The notes under the pieces were generated by a model. It had not been told where the DNA came from. It saw only the letters and a list, made by a program, of their open reading frames with translations, and did not search any database. A stretch of 64,000 bases of DNA, taken from positions 1,984,001-2,048,000 of the forward strand of contig NZ_CP017713.1 of the NCBI RefSeq assembly GCF_002706425.1, in the 5' to 3' direction. The stretch comes from Loigolactobacillus coryniformis subsp. coryniformis KCTC 3167 = DSM 20001. GTDB lineage: Bacteria; Bacillota; Bacilli; Lactobacillales; Lactobacillaceae. Below are positions 54,624 through 63,367 of this stretch, piece by piece (position 1 is the first letter of the stretch; each line of letters opens with the position of its first letter). Position numbers and translations under genes: made by a program.

Positions 54624-55514
54624 TTATTTGAGAGTATTCAATAATACTTGTAGATCTGCCGGTAGTGGACTCGCCAGATCCAAATCCTTTGCCAAAAATG
54701 GCTGATAAAAATGTAACTGAGCACAATGTAGTGCTGGTCGTTGTAAATTTATTATTTGTGGTCCTTGATAGAGTTGATCACCAAGTAGTGGATGTCCAAT
54801 TGCCGCGAAATGAACCCTGATTTGATGAGTCCGACCAGTATGCAATCGGACTTTGACCAGTGCCGCATTCTTAAACTGCTGCTGGCACCAATATTCAGTC
54901 AAAGCGCTACGCCCACCGACAGCAGTCGTCCGCTCAATAAACGACCAAGGGGCTCGTTTGATTGGAAAAGTGATCCGATTGTGAGTATAAGTCAGCTGCC
55001 CTTGTACCACTGCTAAATACGTCTTTTGCAATTGTTGTGTGTGCAATTGTTCGCTTAATAACGTATGCGCAAAAGCGTGTTTGGCAAAAATCATCAAGCC
55101 TGATGTTCCCCGATCCAATCGCGTCACAATATGAATACCTTGATTTGCATAACCTTGCCGCTGGTAATAACCTAACACACGATTGGCCATCGTGTCCTTA
55201 GGATAAATATGACTAGGCAGCGAAGCCACCTGGGCAGGTTTATCGACAACCAGAATATGCTCATCTTCCCAAACCACTTTTAACGGTGTTGCTGATGCCG
55301 TCAATGTAGCCGGCGCACCTTCCGGCGGTAATTGGACTGTCAGTGTTTGACCAGTTGTCAACAGCGTCCGCACTGTTACTGGCTGCTGTTCAACACTTAG
55401 TTGACCACCATGAAATTTAATTTTCTTGAGTAAAGTACGCGAGATTCCCTGGGCCGTTAAAAAAGTACGCACACTTTGCGGCGCTGCACCGAAATATTGC
55501 CATGTAAAAATCAT
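54624..55514 (-). CDS. RluD-family pseudouridine synthase
   Basis: A 296-residue RluA/RluD-type enzyme. An S4-like N-terminal part (about 10-75) precedes the catalytic domain with the active Asp in IVTRLDRGTSGLMIFAK near residue 130 and LHTGRTHQIRVHFAAIGHPLLGD near 220. It modifies rRNA or tRNA uridines; B. subtilis YjbO is the positional homologue. Start overlaps the nadK stop (ATGA). Confidence 0.93.
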   Translation of the reverse strand: MIFTWQYFGAAPQSVRTFLTAQGISRTLLKKIKFHGGQLSVEQQPVTVRTLLTTGQTLTVQLPPEGAPATLTASATPLKVVWEDEHILVVDKPAQVASLPSHIYPKDTMANRVLGYYQRQGYANQGIHIVTRLDRGTSGLMIFAKHAFAHTLLSEQLHTQQLQKTYLAVVQGQLTYTHNRITFPIKRAPWSFIERTTAVGGRSALTEYWCQQQFKNAALVKVRLHTGRTHQIRVHFAAIGHPLLGDQLYQGPQIINLQRPALHCAQLHFYQPFLAKDLDLASPLPADLQVLLNTLK

Positions 55515-56326
55515 CCGTGCTGCTTCTCGCCAATAAAAGCGTCCTCAACCCGATTCCAGAAATGCGTATGTCGATAACCCGCAAAAGAGATTCGTTGCTT
55601 AGCGATTTGATAACGGATCGCCGTGATCAATCGTTTTTTGGGGGCGAAGCGATCAACGGTCATTACATAATCATCCTTACCCTTAGGATCGGGATACAAG
55701 TCGATCCATTCATCAGGGGCGATCACAACAGGCGCACTTAACGTCCGGAAAACACGATTATTGATCGACGCGATCTCGGCTAACTGAATTGCTTCTAAGC
55801 GTGGATGCAAAACAGCGCCGCCAATTGATTTATTGTATGCCGTTGAACCCGTTGGTGTTGATATACACAAGCCATCACCACGAAAACTTTCAAACAGTTC
55901 ATCGCGAATATAAACATCAGTAACCATGGTTGCCGAAACTCGTTTCAAAGTCGATTCATTCAGTGCTAAATAATGGGTCACTGAATTATCCCCAGCATAA
56001 CGAACGCCAACATCTAATAATGGATAACTGATGATCTGCTCACTGCCATCACCCTTTAAACTCGCAACCAATTCATCTAACTCATAATCACGCCAATCAG
56101 TATAGAAACCTAAGTGCCCCGTATGCACCCCGATAAAACGGACGCGATCTAACATATGTGCGTATTCATGAAAAGCAGACAATAACGTCCCATCGCCACC
56201 GATCGTAATCACAATTTCTGGATTATTTTTAACGACTGAAAAGCCCGCTCGCTTCAGCTTAGCAATTAAATCTGCCGCTGTGTGAACCGATTTAGTATTT
56301 GAATTATGAAATACGGTTATCCGCAT
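55511..56326 (-). CDS. nadK: NAD kinase
   Basis: Phosphorylates NAD to NADP. The 271-residue product has IVITIGGDGTLLSAFH near residue 41, ALNESTL near 122 and TPTGSTAYNKSIGGAVLHP near 155, the family ATP/NAD-binding motifs. Starts at ATG behind AGGGGA. It is the downstream neighbour of relQ in Bacillus and lactobacilli. Here more than 2.3 kb of insertion sequences separate the two, so nadK probably uses its own promoter or one supplied by the transposon debris. Confidence 0.96.
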   Translation of the reverse strand: MRITVFHNSNTKSVHTAADLIAKLKRAGFSVVKNNPEIVITIGGDGTLLSAFHEYAHMLDRVRFIGVHTGHLGFYTDWRDYELDELVASLKGDGSEQIISYPLLDVGVRYAGDNSVTHYLALNESTLKRVSATMVTDVYIRDELFESFRGDGLCISTPTGSTAYNKSIGGAVLHPRLEAIQLAEIASINNRVFRTLSAPVVIAPDEWIDLYPDPKGKDDYVMTVDRFAPKKRLITAIRYQIAKQRISFAGYRHTHFWNRVEDAFIGEKQHG

Positions 56327-56424
56327 ACGAAAATCCCCTCTATCTCACTTAATAATGACAGTTTTTTAGGGAGTGTCAAGAAGTTTGTGTAAATGAAAAT
56401 CCCTTCTCCTGGCAAAATAATGTA

Positions 56425-57603
56425 TTAATCGAAAAGTGATTCTAACGTGTCTTTGACTTGACCAAATCCGCGATGGCTACGATTGAAGTACTTTTCGTTA
56501 TAGCTTATGACTTGAACTCCAATGAAATTGTCTAAAGATTTTTCGTTTGGAAATTGTTCCTTTGGTTTGGTCTTGCGTTTGATTCTTTTGTTCAGTGATT
56601 CTAAGATATTGGTTGAATAAATTGTTGGTCGAATGGCCGGGGGAAAACTCAGGAAAGCTAATAGTTCATTTTCAATGGATTTAAGTTGCTGGATCAGATT
56701 GGAATACGATTTCCCCCATGCACCATAAAAATCATTTAAGATCTTGTGTGCTGCAGTTACATCGGTCGCTGAATGCAACTCTTTAAAGTCATTTAAGATC
56801 GCCTCACGATCTTTTAAACGCACATGCGAACCAATATTGCGCATAACATGTACTAGGCATCTTTGAAATTTAGCTTTCGGGAAAGCGTGCAATAATGCTG
56901 GCTGCAGACCAACCATTCCATCTGCAATGATCAACTGGACTTGTTCTAATCCACGTTTTTTAAGATCTTCTGCCATTTCTGACCAAACTCCTGCATTTTC
57001 ACTTGGAGCGATTCGATAATCAAGAACTTCTTTGATGCCGACAGATGTAATACCTAAAGCAATATAGACCGCTTCTCTTTAAACTGAATCGCGGCGCAAA
57101 GGTAAGTAAGTTGCATCTAAGAAAAGACAAACATAGTTTGCCTTAATAGTTCGTTGATGAAAAGCTTCAATCTATTTTGTTACCTGAGCAGTGATATTAG
57201 AAACAGTAGTAGGTGAATAATAAGAGCCATACATTTTTTCAATCAAATCTGTAATTTCACGGGTCGTAACGCCCTTGGAATAAAGCTGAATGATTGTTGT
57301 TTCTAAAGCGTCCTGACGACGAGAATAGGCTGGAAGCAGGTGGTTATGAAAATGGCCTTTACGGTCACGCGGCACAGCAATTTTCAACTTACCATATTCA
57401 GAGTCAATTAAACGATAATACTGGCCATTACGAGAATTGCCAGTATTAAAGCCACTGCGGTCATAAGGATCATAACCAAGTAAGGCAGTTAGTTCAGCTT
57501 GCAAGATGTGATTAATAGCCGTTTCGAGTTGTTGACGAAAAAGTTCTTTAACATCGCCATTTGACAATAGAGTTTTGGTTAGATTTTTGGTAAACTGATC
57601 CAT
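56425..57603 (-). pseudogene. IS256-family transposase with two in-frame stops
   Basis: A full-length frame of 393 codons broken by a TAG after NITAQVTK (57172-57174) and a TAA after LPLRRDSV (about 57079). Flanking sequence stays in frame and matches mutator-type transposases: LLGYDPYDRSGFNTGNSRNG, LFLDATYLP, IADGMVGLQPAL, RCLVHVMRNI and ILESLNKRIKRK. Point mutations alone inactivated it. Confidence 0.9.
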
Positions 57604-57692
57604 GGGGAATCCCTCCGTTTTGGTTTGATTTGGATGATTTAATCATACGGGGAAGGGATTCCCTTTTCAACAGGACTTTTATTCATTTACAC

Positions 57693-58675
57693 ACGCGTGG
57701 TGCTAGTTCGTCATAAAATCAAAAAAGCCTAAATTGTATACCAATATCGTCAATTCAATCTTTAATTGAAAACCAAATAGACTACGGGTGAGATTGGTTT
57801 CAATCCCAAATTGCTGGGCTAAAATTGAAAAGCGTGACTCTATTGTCCGCCGTAACGCCTTGAGTTGACGCTTATTATGCTGTTTAGCACCTTTCATATT
57901 AGAACGATAAGGCGTCCATAAGTTATAGCCTAGGGCCCTAAAACTGGTCTTGAGTTTTTTCCCAACATAACCAACATCGGCCAAAATATTGGGACAAGGA
58001 CAACCGCTAATTAGCTCAGGCGCTACCTTAGCATCATGAACTGAGGCCGCCGTGATCACATAATTCAGAATATAGCCATTAGCCGTGACGACCATGTGGG
58101 TTTTAAACCCATAAAATGGCATTTTCTTGGTGGCATTATAGCCAATGTTGGCCTTCCCAGCAAAAATTCTAACTCTGAAATTACGAACTTTGGCACATAG
58201 TGGGTTGGGTAAACTGTCGATAATCGCTAGGTCGCCCGAATGAGCATAATCCTTAGTGATACCTGAGCGAATGGCATTGACTACTGCCAGTAATTGTTGC
58301 GCGCGGCGGTTGAAACGTGAACGTGATACCACCATTTGCCGCGGCATAAACGCTGCCATCAGATAATAGAAGCGGCGTTGCGATTGAATTCCCAGTGTGA
58401 CTTGTAAGCACAGTAAAGCTAAAAGTTTAATATCAGTAATTTTAGTATGTTCAACGTTGCGCCGCTCAATGACGCTACGCGGACAATAACGCTGATAAAG
58501 CAATGAACATAACTGGTAAAAGTAATGGAAACTAACTTGTAATTCGTGACGATTTTGCTTAAACTTGAGGTGGTTCAACACAGTTATTACTCCTTTTAAG
58601 TTTTGTCACTTATGAGTCTAACTGGGTTGGACTTTTTTGTTAAATTTCTAAATGTTACAAACTAGCACCACACGT
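57693..58675 (-). mobile_element. IS982-family element, copy 1
   Basis: A 983-bp element with inverted ends ACGCGTGGTGCTAGTTCGT / ACGTGTGGTGCTAGTTTGT and an 8-bp target duplication ATTTACAC (57685-57692 and 58676-58683). It is the inverted twin of 59557-60539. Confidence 0.95.
57703..58581 (-). CDS. IS982-family transposase, copy 1
   Basis: A 292-residue transposase. The DDE residues can be placed in LAIIDSLPNPLC, ILADVGYVGKKL and RRTIESRFS, with the family segments NIGYNATKKMPFYGFKTHMVV and TRSLFGFQLKIELTILVYNL. The protein sequence is identical to copy 2, pointing to recent transposition. Confidence 0.95.
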   Translation of the reverse strand: MLNHLKFKQNRHELQVSFHYFYQLCSLLYQRYCPRSVIERRNVEHTKITDIKLLALLCLQVTLGIQSQRRFYYLMAAFMPRQMVVSRSRFNRRAQQLLAVVNAIRSGITKDYAHSGDLAIIDSLPNPLCAKVRNFRVRIFAGKANIGYNATKKMPFYGFKTHMVVTANGYILNYVITAASVHDAKVAPELISGCPCPNILADVGYVGKKLKTSFRALGYNLWTPYRSNMKGAKQHNKRQLKALRRTIESRFSILAQQFGIETNLTRSLFGFQLKIELTILVYNLGFFDFMTN

Positions 58676-58787
58676 ATTTACACAAACTATTTTATACTCT
58701 CGTTTTTTAGCTAAGCTCGCTAATAAACTTTTGATGTTCGCGGCGATGGCCATTCTTCTGGCACAAAACGTGCCGCAAGAAACATGA

Positions 58788-59486
58788 CTAATTATCTTGA
58801 GGTGCAGTCGCCCCATCGTCGTTGTCATTGATTTGATTGCGTTCAATCGTTCCGTCAATCATCTGCTGACCTTTGCCGTAAGAAAATAGTTGCTGGGCCT
58901 CTTGAATTTCTTCACGAATGGCGGACATTTCTTGATCCAACATAAAAGCAGCTTCGGCGGCCCGCTTTAACCGTTCATTGATTTCATCAGGAAATTCACC
59001 TTGATATTTATAATTCAATGAATGCTCGATGGTTGCCCAGAAATTCATCGACAAAGTACGAATCTGAATTTCCGCCAGTAATTTTTTCTCACCATGAACT
59101 GTTTGTACCGGATACATAATCACCATATGGTAAGAACGGTACCCACTAGGCTTAACATTGGTAATATAGTCGCGCTCCTCAACCACTTCCATATCGGTCC
59201 GTTGATGAAGCAGATCAACGACTTGGTAAATATCCTCGACAAATTGGCACATGATCCGCAAACCAGCAATATCCTGTAGATCTTGTTCCATCAAGTCTTC
59301 ACTGATCTGGCGACGATGCATTTTTTCAATAATACTATCCACGGGCTTGACCCGACCAGTTACAAATTCGATCGGCGTATGCGCATTTTCTTGTTGAAAT
59401 TGTTTGCGCATCCCACGTAATTTGATTTTCAATTCGTCCACAGCTTGCTTATATGGCATTAAAAATAATTCCCAGTCCTTCGGCAT
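58788..59486 (-). CDS. relQ: Small alarmone synthetase RelQ (GTP pyrophosphokinase)
   Basis: Makes (p)ppGpp from ATP and GDP/GTP; no hydrolase domain. The 232-residue product has EFVTGRVKPVDSIIEKM near 42, DLQDIAGLRIMCQF near 68, the catalytic loop KPSGYRSYHMVI near 112 and EIQIRTLSMNFWATIEHSLNYK near 140. The ATG at 59486 (MPKDWELF) fits the family N-terminus and lies nine bases after AAGGATGGGG. It is flanked by two inverted IS982 copies, which isolate it from nadK and from the CYTH gene. Confidence 0.93.
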   Translation of the reverse strand: MPKDWELFLMPYKQAVDELKIKLRGMRKQFQQENAHTPIEFVTGRVKPVDSIIEKMHRRQISEDLMEQDLQDIAGLRIMCQFVEDIYQVVDLLHQRTDMEVVEERDYITNVKPSGYRSYHMVIMYPVQTVHGEKKLLAEIQIRTLSMNFWATIEHSLNYKYQGEFPDEINERLKRAAEAAFMLDQEMSAIREEIQEAQQLFSYGKGQQMIDGTIERNQINDNDDGATAPQDN

Positions 59487-59556
59487 CGCAACTGTCCCCA
59501 TCCTTCTCGTTATTTGCACAATGTTAAACGCAAAATTGCGTAAATTACTACATGAT

Positions 59557-60539
59557 ACGTGTGGTGCTAGTTTGTAACATTTAGAAATTTAACAAAAAAG
59601 TCCAACCCAGTTAGACTCATAAGTGACAAAACTTAAAAGGAGTAATAACTGTGTTGAACCACCTCAAGTTTAAGCAAAATCGTCACGAATTACAAGTTAG
59701 TTTCCATTACTTTTACCAGTTATGTTCATTGCTTTATCAGCGTTATTGTCCGCGTAGCGTCATTGAGCGGCGCAACGTTGAACATACTAAAATTACTGAT
59801 ATTAAACTTTTAGCTTTACTGTGCTTACAAGTCACACTGGGAATTCAATCGCAACGCCGCTTCTATTATCTGATGGCAGCGTTTATGCCGCGGCAAATGG
59901 TGGTATCACGTTCACGTTTCAACCGCCGCGCGCAACAATTACTGGCAGTAGTCAATGCCATTCGCTCAGGTATCACTAAGGATTATGCTCATTCGGGCGA
60001 CCTAGCGATTATCGACAGTTTACCCAACCCACTATGTGCCAAAGTTCGTAATTTCAGAGTTAGAATTTTTGCTGGGAAGGCCAACATTGGCTATAATGCC
60101 ACCAAGAAAATGCCATTTTATGGGTTTAAAACCCACATGGTCGTCACGGCTAATGGCTATATTCTGAATTATGTGATCACGGCAGCCTCAGTTCATGATG
60201 CTAAGGTAGCGCCTGAGCTAATTAGCGGTTGTCCTTGTCCCAATATTTTGGCCGATGTTGGTTATGTTGGGAAAAAACTCAAGACCAGTTTTAGGGCCCT
60301 AGGCTATAACTTATGGACGCCTTATCGTTCTAATATGAAAGGTGCTAAACAGCATAATAAGCGTCAACTCAAGGCGTTACGGCGGACAATAGAGTCACGC
60401 TTTTCAATTTTAGCCCAGCAATTTGGGATTGAAACCAATCTCACCCGTAGTCTATTTGGTTTTCAATTAAAGATTGAATTGACGATATTGGTATACAATT
60501 TAGGCTTTTTTGATTTTATGACGAACTAGCACCACGCGT
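59557..60539 (+). mobile_element. IS982-family element, copy 2
   Basis: 983 bp, identical in layout to copy 1 but in opposite orientation, with its own 8-bp target duplication TACATGAT (59549-59556 and 60540-60547). Independent duplications show that each copy inserted separately. Confidence 0.95.
59651..60529 (+). CDS. IS982-family transposase, copy 2
   Basis: A 292-residue protein with the same sequence as the copy at 57703-58581. Its promoter end faces relQ, so outward transcription from the left end could influence relQ only on the opposite strand. Confidence 0.95.
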   Translation: MLNHLKFKQNRHELQVSFHYFYQLCSLLYQRYCPRSVIERRNVEHTKITDIKLLALLCLQVTLGIQSQRRFYYLMAAFMPRQMVVSRSRFNRRAQQLLAVVNAIRSGITKDYAHSGDLAIIDSLPNPLCAKVRNFRVRIFAGKANIGYNATKKMPFYGFKTHMVVTANGYILNYVITAASVHDAKVAPELISGCPCPNILADVGYVGKKLKTSFRALGYNLWTPYRSNMKGAKQHNKRQLKALRRTIESRFSILAQQFGIETNLTRSLFGFQLKIELTILVYNLGFFDFMTN

Positions 60540-60761
60540 TACATGATATATCTCACACTATTTTAGCATAAATCATTCAGCAGCGTATTGCTTGCATTTT
60601 GCCCGATAATCAGTGTAGACTTGCTCTGAGTGATTATGTAAGTGCGCTTTGTAAGTATGTTTCAATTTCTGTCATGAGAACGGCTGCCAGCGTTTATTTA
60701 GTCTATTCACTTAATAAACTAACCTGAATTATGTGGTCAAGATTAGAAAGGATGCTCATCA

Positions 60762-61379
60762 ATGAGCCAACAAGCCGAACGCGAATTTAAAAACTTATTG
60801 ACCGCGAGTGAGTATCAACGTTTACAACAAGCCTACTCATTTACCATACCATTTAAACAAACTAATTTATATTTTGACACTGCAACCCAAGAACTAAAAC
60901 AACGCGGTTGGGGCCTGCGGTTACGTTTGTTTAAGGATCGCGCTGAGCAAACATTAAAAGTACCAGCGCATGGTGAACATGATTTGTGGGAAATCACCGA
61001 TCCATTACCTTTATCCGTTGCACAACAGGTACAAATTCAACAACCTAGTCAAGTCAGTCAGTATTTACAAAAATATAATATTGATCGTACACAACTTCAA
61101 TTGATCGGTTATGCGCAGACTGAACGCCAGCAAGCAATCTTATCGGCGGGCTTATTGGTCCTCGATCGGACTAGTTATGCTGATACTACCTTGGATCACG
61201 AGTTAGAGCTAGAGGTGCAAGACACCGCTAGTACATCCACAACTTTCCGTAATTTACTTAATACACAACAAATTGAACCACGCAAAACCACTAATAAAGT
61301 CGCACGTGCTGTTGTACATTTTCAAAACATATCACTTGAAAATCAGTATGCAAATCTTGAACGAATGCTTTTTGATTGA
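60762..61379 (+). CDS. CYTH-domain protein (YjbK-like)
   Basis: A 205-residue tunnel-fold protein. The E-x-E-x-K motif of CYTH triphosphate hydrolases is seen in AEREFKNLL near the start; YFDTATQELKQRGWGLRLRLF, QTLKVPAHG and DHELELEV provide further metal- and phosphate-binding positions. B. subtilis YjbK occupies the same place upstream of relQ. Substrates are probably triphosphate compounds. Divergent promoter region 60548-60761 holds no other gene. GAAAGGATG precedes the ATG. Confidence 0.87.
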   Translation: MSQQAEREFKNLLTASEYQRLQQAYSFTIPFKQTNLYFDTATQELKQRGWGLRLRLFKDRAEQTLKVPAHGEHDLWEITDPLPLSVAQQVQIQQPSQVSQYLQKYNIDRTQLQLIGYAQTERQQAILSAGLLVLDRTSYADTTLDHELELEVQDTASTSTTFRNLLNTQQIEPRKTTNKVARAVVHFQNISLENQYANLERMLFD

Positions 61380-61462
61380 AAATTTCATTTATTTTGTTAA
61401 AGTATGTTTATGAACTAGTTGAAAATGTTTAGTAAGTTTCAACCAACATGGGGGACGTAATC

Positions 61463-62092
61463 GTGTTAGAAATCTATTTATTTGTTAATCCATTAGGCGA
61501 ACAATGCCTAGAGGCAGAACGCTCAGTTTTAAAAGTTGCTGAAGAGCATCATGACACCGTACATTATCAATTTTTACCATTGGTTAATTTACACACTGTA
61601 GAAGATGTAATGCAACGGAACCAGCTCAACACGCACGATTTAACTATCCGTAATCAAATCTTTCAAAAAGTTTATGCAGCCGCATTAGATTACAAAGCGG
61701 CGCTATTCCAAGGTAAGCGTCGTGGCCAGGAATTTTTAATGGACCTACAGGCCGAGCTGAATTTTCATCATGAACGCTATACTGATGATTTAATCAGTCG
61801 TTTAGCCGCTGATAATGGTTTGGATTCAGAAATGTTCCATGAAGATCGCCGTTCTAAATTAACCGCTGAAAGTTTTGAGGCTGATCAACGTATCGCCTGC
61901 GAAATGCAAATTCAAAAACACCCTTCCGCAGTCATCTACAATTATGCTGATCCTACACAAGATTATGGTATTATGATTGAAGATTGTGCTTCCTATGAAG
62001 TATTAAAACAAGTTTGCCAAGGTAATTATGAAGCTGCATTAGCAGCAAAAGATCCGATTAAAAATCGGCGACAAACCATTCATATTCTTTAA
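61463..62092 (+). CDS. spxH: Spx adaptor SpxH (YjbH-like, thioredoxin fold)
   Basis: A 209-residue DsbA-like protein. The N-terminus LEIYLFVNPLGEQCLEAE matches YjbH, the adaptor that presents Spx to ClpXP. The C-x-x-C is reduced to a single Cys, as in several homologues. EADQRIACEMQIQKHPSAVIYN is the C-terminal thioredoxin strand-helix. The GTG start at 61463 is taken because GGGGGA precedes it. It belongs to the conserved yjbH-yjbK-relQ-nadK-rluD neighbourhood. Confidence 0.85.
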   Translation: MLEIYLFVNPLGEQCLEAERSVLKVAEEHHDTVHYQFLPLVNLHTVEDVMQRNQLNTHDLTIRNQIFQKVYAAALDYKAALFQGKRRGQEFLMDLQAELNFHHERYTDDLISRLAADNGLDSEMFHEDRRSKLTAESFEADQRIACEMQIQKHPSAVIYNYADPTQDYGIMIEDCASYEVLKQVCQGNYEAALAAKDPIKNRRQTIHIL

Positions 62093-62124
62093 ATAACAGT
62101 TGTTATAAGCACATGAAAAAGACG

Positions 62125-62158
62125 CTCTTTATCAAATTCTGTTGATAAAGAGTTTTTT
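62125..62158 (+). terminator. Terminator of spxH
   Basis: CTCTTTATCAA-ATTCTG-TTGATAAAGAG stem followed by six T. Confidence 0.9.
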
Positions 62159-62195
62159 ATTTAGATAATCGCTAAAATAGAAAATTGTAATTGGC

Positions 62196-63244
62196 AGATT
62201 GCAAGAAATAACTTGAACAAATTTAGTAACGCAGATTACGCAAAAAGATCTCAATCGGTGTTCGCCAATTTAAACATTTGAGTGGTCGGGAATTCAAATA
62301 CCAGTTAATTTGAATCAATTCATCATCGGTAATCTCATCAATCGGTTGACCTTTGGGAATGAAGCGGCGTAGTACTCGGTTGCGATTTTCATTACTGCCT
62401 CGTTCATGTGGCGAATAAGCGTGCGCAAAGTACAGCGGAACACCGGCCTGTTCTTCAATCAAATTGTAGTTGGCGAATTCTTTCCCATGGTCAACAGTAA
62501 GGGTCTTGAGATTATCTCCTAACTGGTTAGCCAATTCTAAAATAGCCTTGGTCATTGAAGTACTATCTCGTCCATTAAGCCGTTTAACGATGGTAAGCCG
62601 ACTCTTACGCTCGACAAACGTAGCTACTGCTTGACCTTTACGTTTTCCAGATAAAACTGTATCAACTTCGAAGTGACCTGAAGTATTACGATCAGAAATT
62701 TCAGCTGGACGATCTTCGATGGAACGTCCATGACTAAAACTACCACGGGTTTCTTTAGATCGTTTGCGACGAATACCATGGTCAGGTAAATCAGTCACAT
62801 TAATATCCAGTAGTCCCTGATCAATCCAGTTATAGATGGTTTTGTAGGCAATTCTAACTACATGAGCCACTTGTTCAATTGACCATTTTTGGATCTTGAT
62901 TTTTTCTTCAATCAATCGCTTTAGGTTAGTCGTTAAGATGGTTTTACGACCACGATGACTAAGTTTAACTGCATGGTCAGTTTGAGCCTTAACTGCGTGA
63001 TACTCACCAGCTAAGCGATGAACCTCATTAAAGATAGTGGTTTTACTAAAGCCTAAATAATCGGCAATATATTGAAGTGAGTGCTTTTCATGATGAAGTG
63101 TTTCGATGACAACGCGGTCTTCAAATGATAAAATAGTGGTGCCCATAAAGGTCCTTCTTTCTAGTGGAATGTTGTGGTGATACCATTAAAGACCTTTATG
63201 GGTTTTTCTGTCCACTAATATGTTCAACTTAAATTTTACAATCT
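62196..63244 (-). mobile_element. IS30-family element, complete
   Basis: About 1049 bp, bounded by related ends: AGATTGCAAG...AACTTGAACAAATT on the left and AGATTGTAAA...AAGTTGAACATATT (inverted) on the right. No clear target duplication is visible. Confidence 0.85.
62223..63146 (-). CDS. IS30-family transposase, intact
   Basis: A 307-residue transposase with an N-terminal HTH (LSFEDRVVIETLHHEKHSL), first Asp in GHFEVDTVLSGKRKG, second in LTVDHGKEF and the Glu in PHERGSNENRNR, the DDE set of IS30. The frame is intact. Sequence differs from the IS30 remnant at 3347-4222 and from the partial copy at 63368. Confidence 0.93.
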   Translation of the reverse strand: MGTTILSFEDRVVIETLHHEKHSLQYIADYLGFSKTTIFNEVHRLAGEYHAVKAQTDHAVKLSHRGRKTILTTNLKRLIEEKIKIQKWSIEQVAHVVRIAYKTIYNWIDQGLLDINVTDLPDHGIRRKRSKETRGSFSHGRSIEDRPAEISDRNTSGHFEVDTVLSGKRKGQAVATFVERKSRLTIVKRLNGRDSTSMTKAILELANQLGDNLKTLTVDHGKEFANYNLIEEQAGVPLYFAHAYSPHERGSNENRNRVLRRFIPKGQPIDEITDDELIQINWYLNSRPLKCLNWRTPIEIFLRNLRY

Positions 63245-63367
63245 ACCAAATAAAAAAAATCTAAGTTTTATGAGTTTTATTTCTCCAAATTGCAAGAACA
63301 AATTAGCCACACGATAAATCCTATTAAATCAGTATTTTCATTAATATTCATATTTTATGGACTTAAC

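Larger units (their letters stand above)
56382..58688 (-). mobile_element. IS256-family element interrupted by an IS982-family element
   Basis: The left terminal repeat reads AGTTTGTGTAAATGAA at 56382-56397. The right one is TTCATTTACAC at 57682-57692, continued as AAACT after the IS982 insertion (58684-58688). Reading across the inner element restores an exact 16-bp match. The IS982 element therefore inserted into the IS256 terminal repeat after IS256 had arrived. Confidence 0.8.

Noticed and set aside
56425-57603. Two separate genes for IS256 transposase parts
   Set aside because: Both segments are in the same frame, separated by two nonsense codons; it is one decayed gene.
58655-58858. 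67-codon minus-strand frame downstream of relQ
   Set aside because: It overlaps the relQ end and the IS982 boundary, has no ribosome site, and is made of junction sequence.
57693-60539. Composite transposon carrying relQ
   Set aside because: Each IS982 copy has its own, different 8-bp duplication and relQ sits in its ancestral gene neighbourhood, so the pair did not arrive as a unit.
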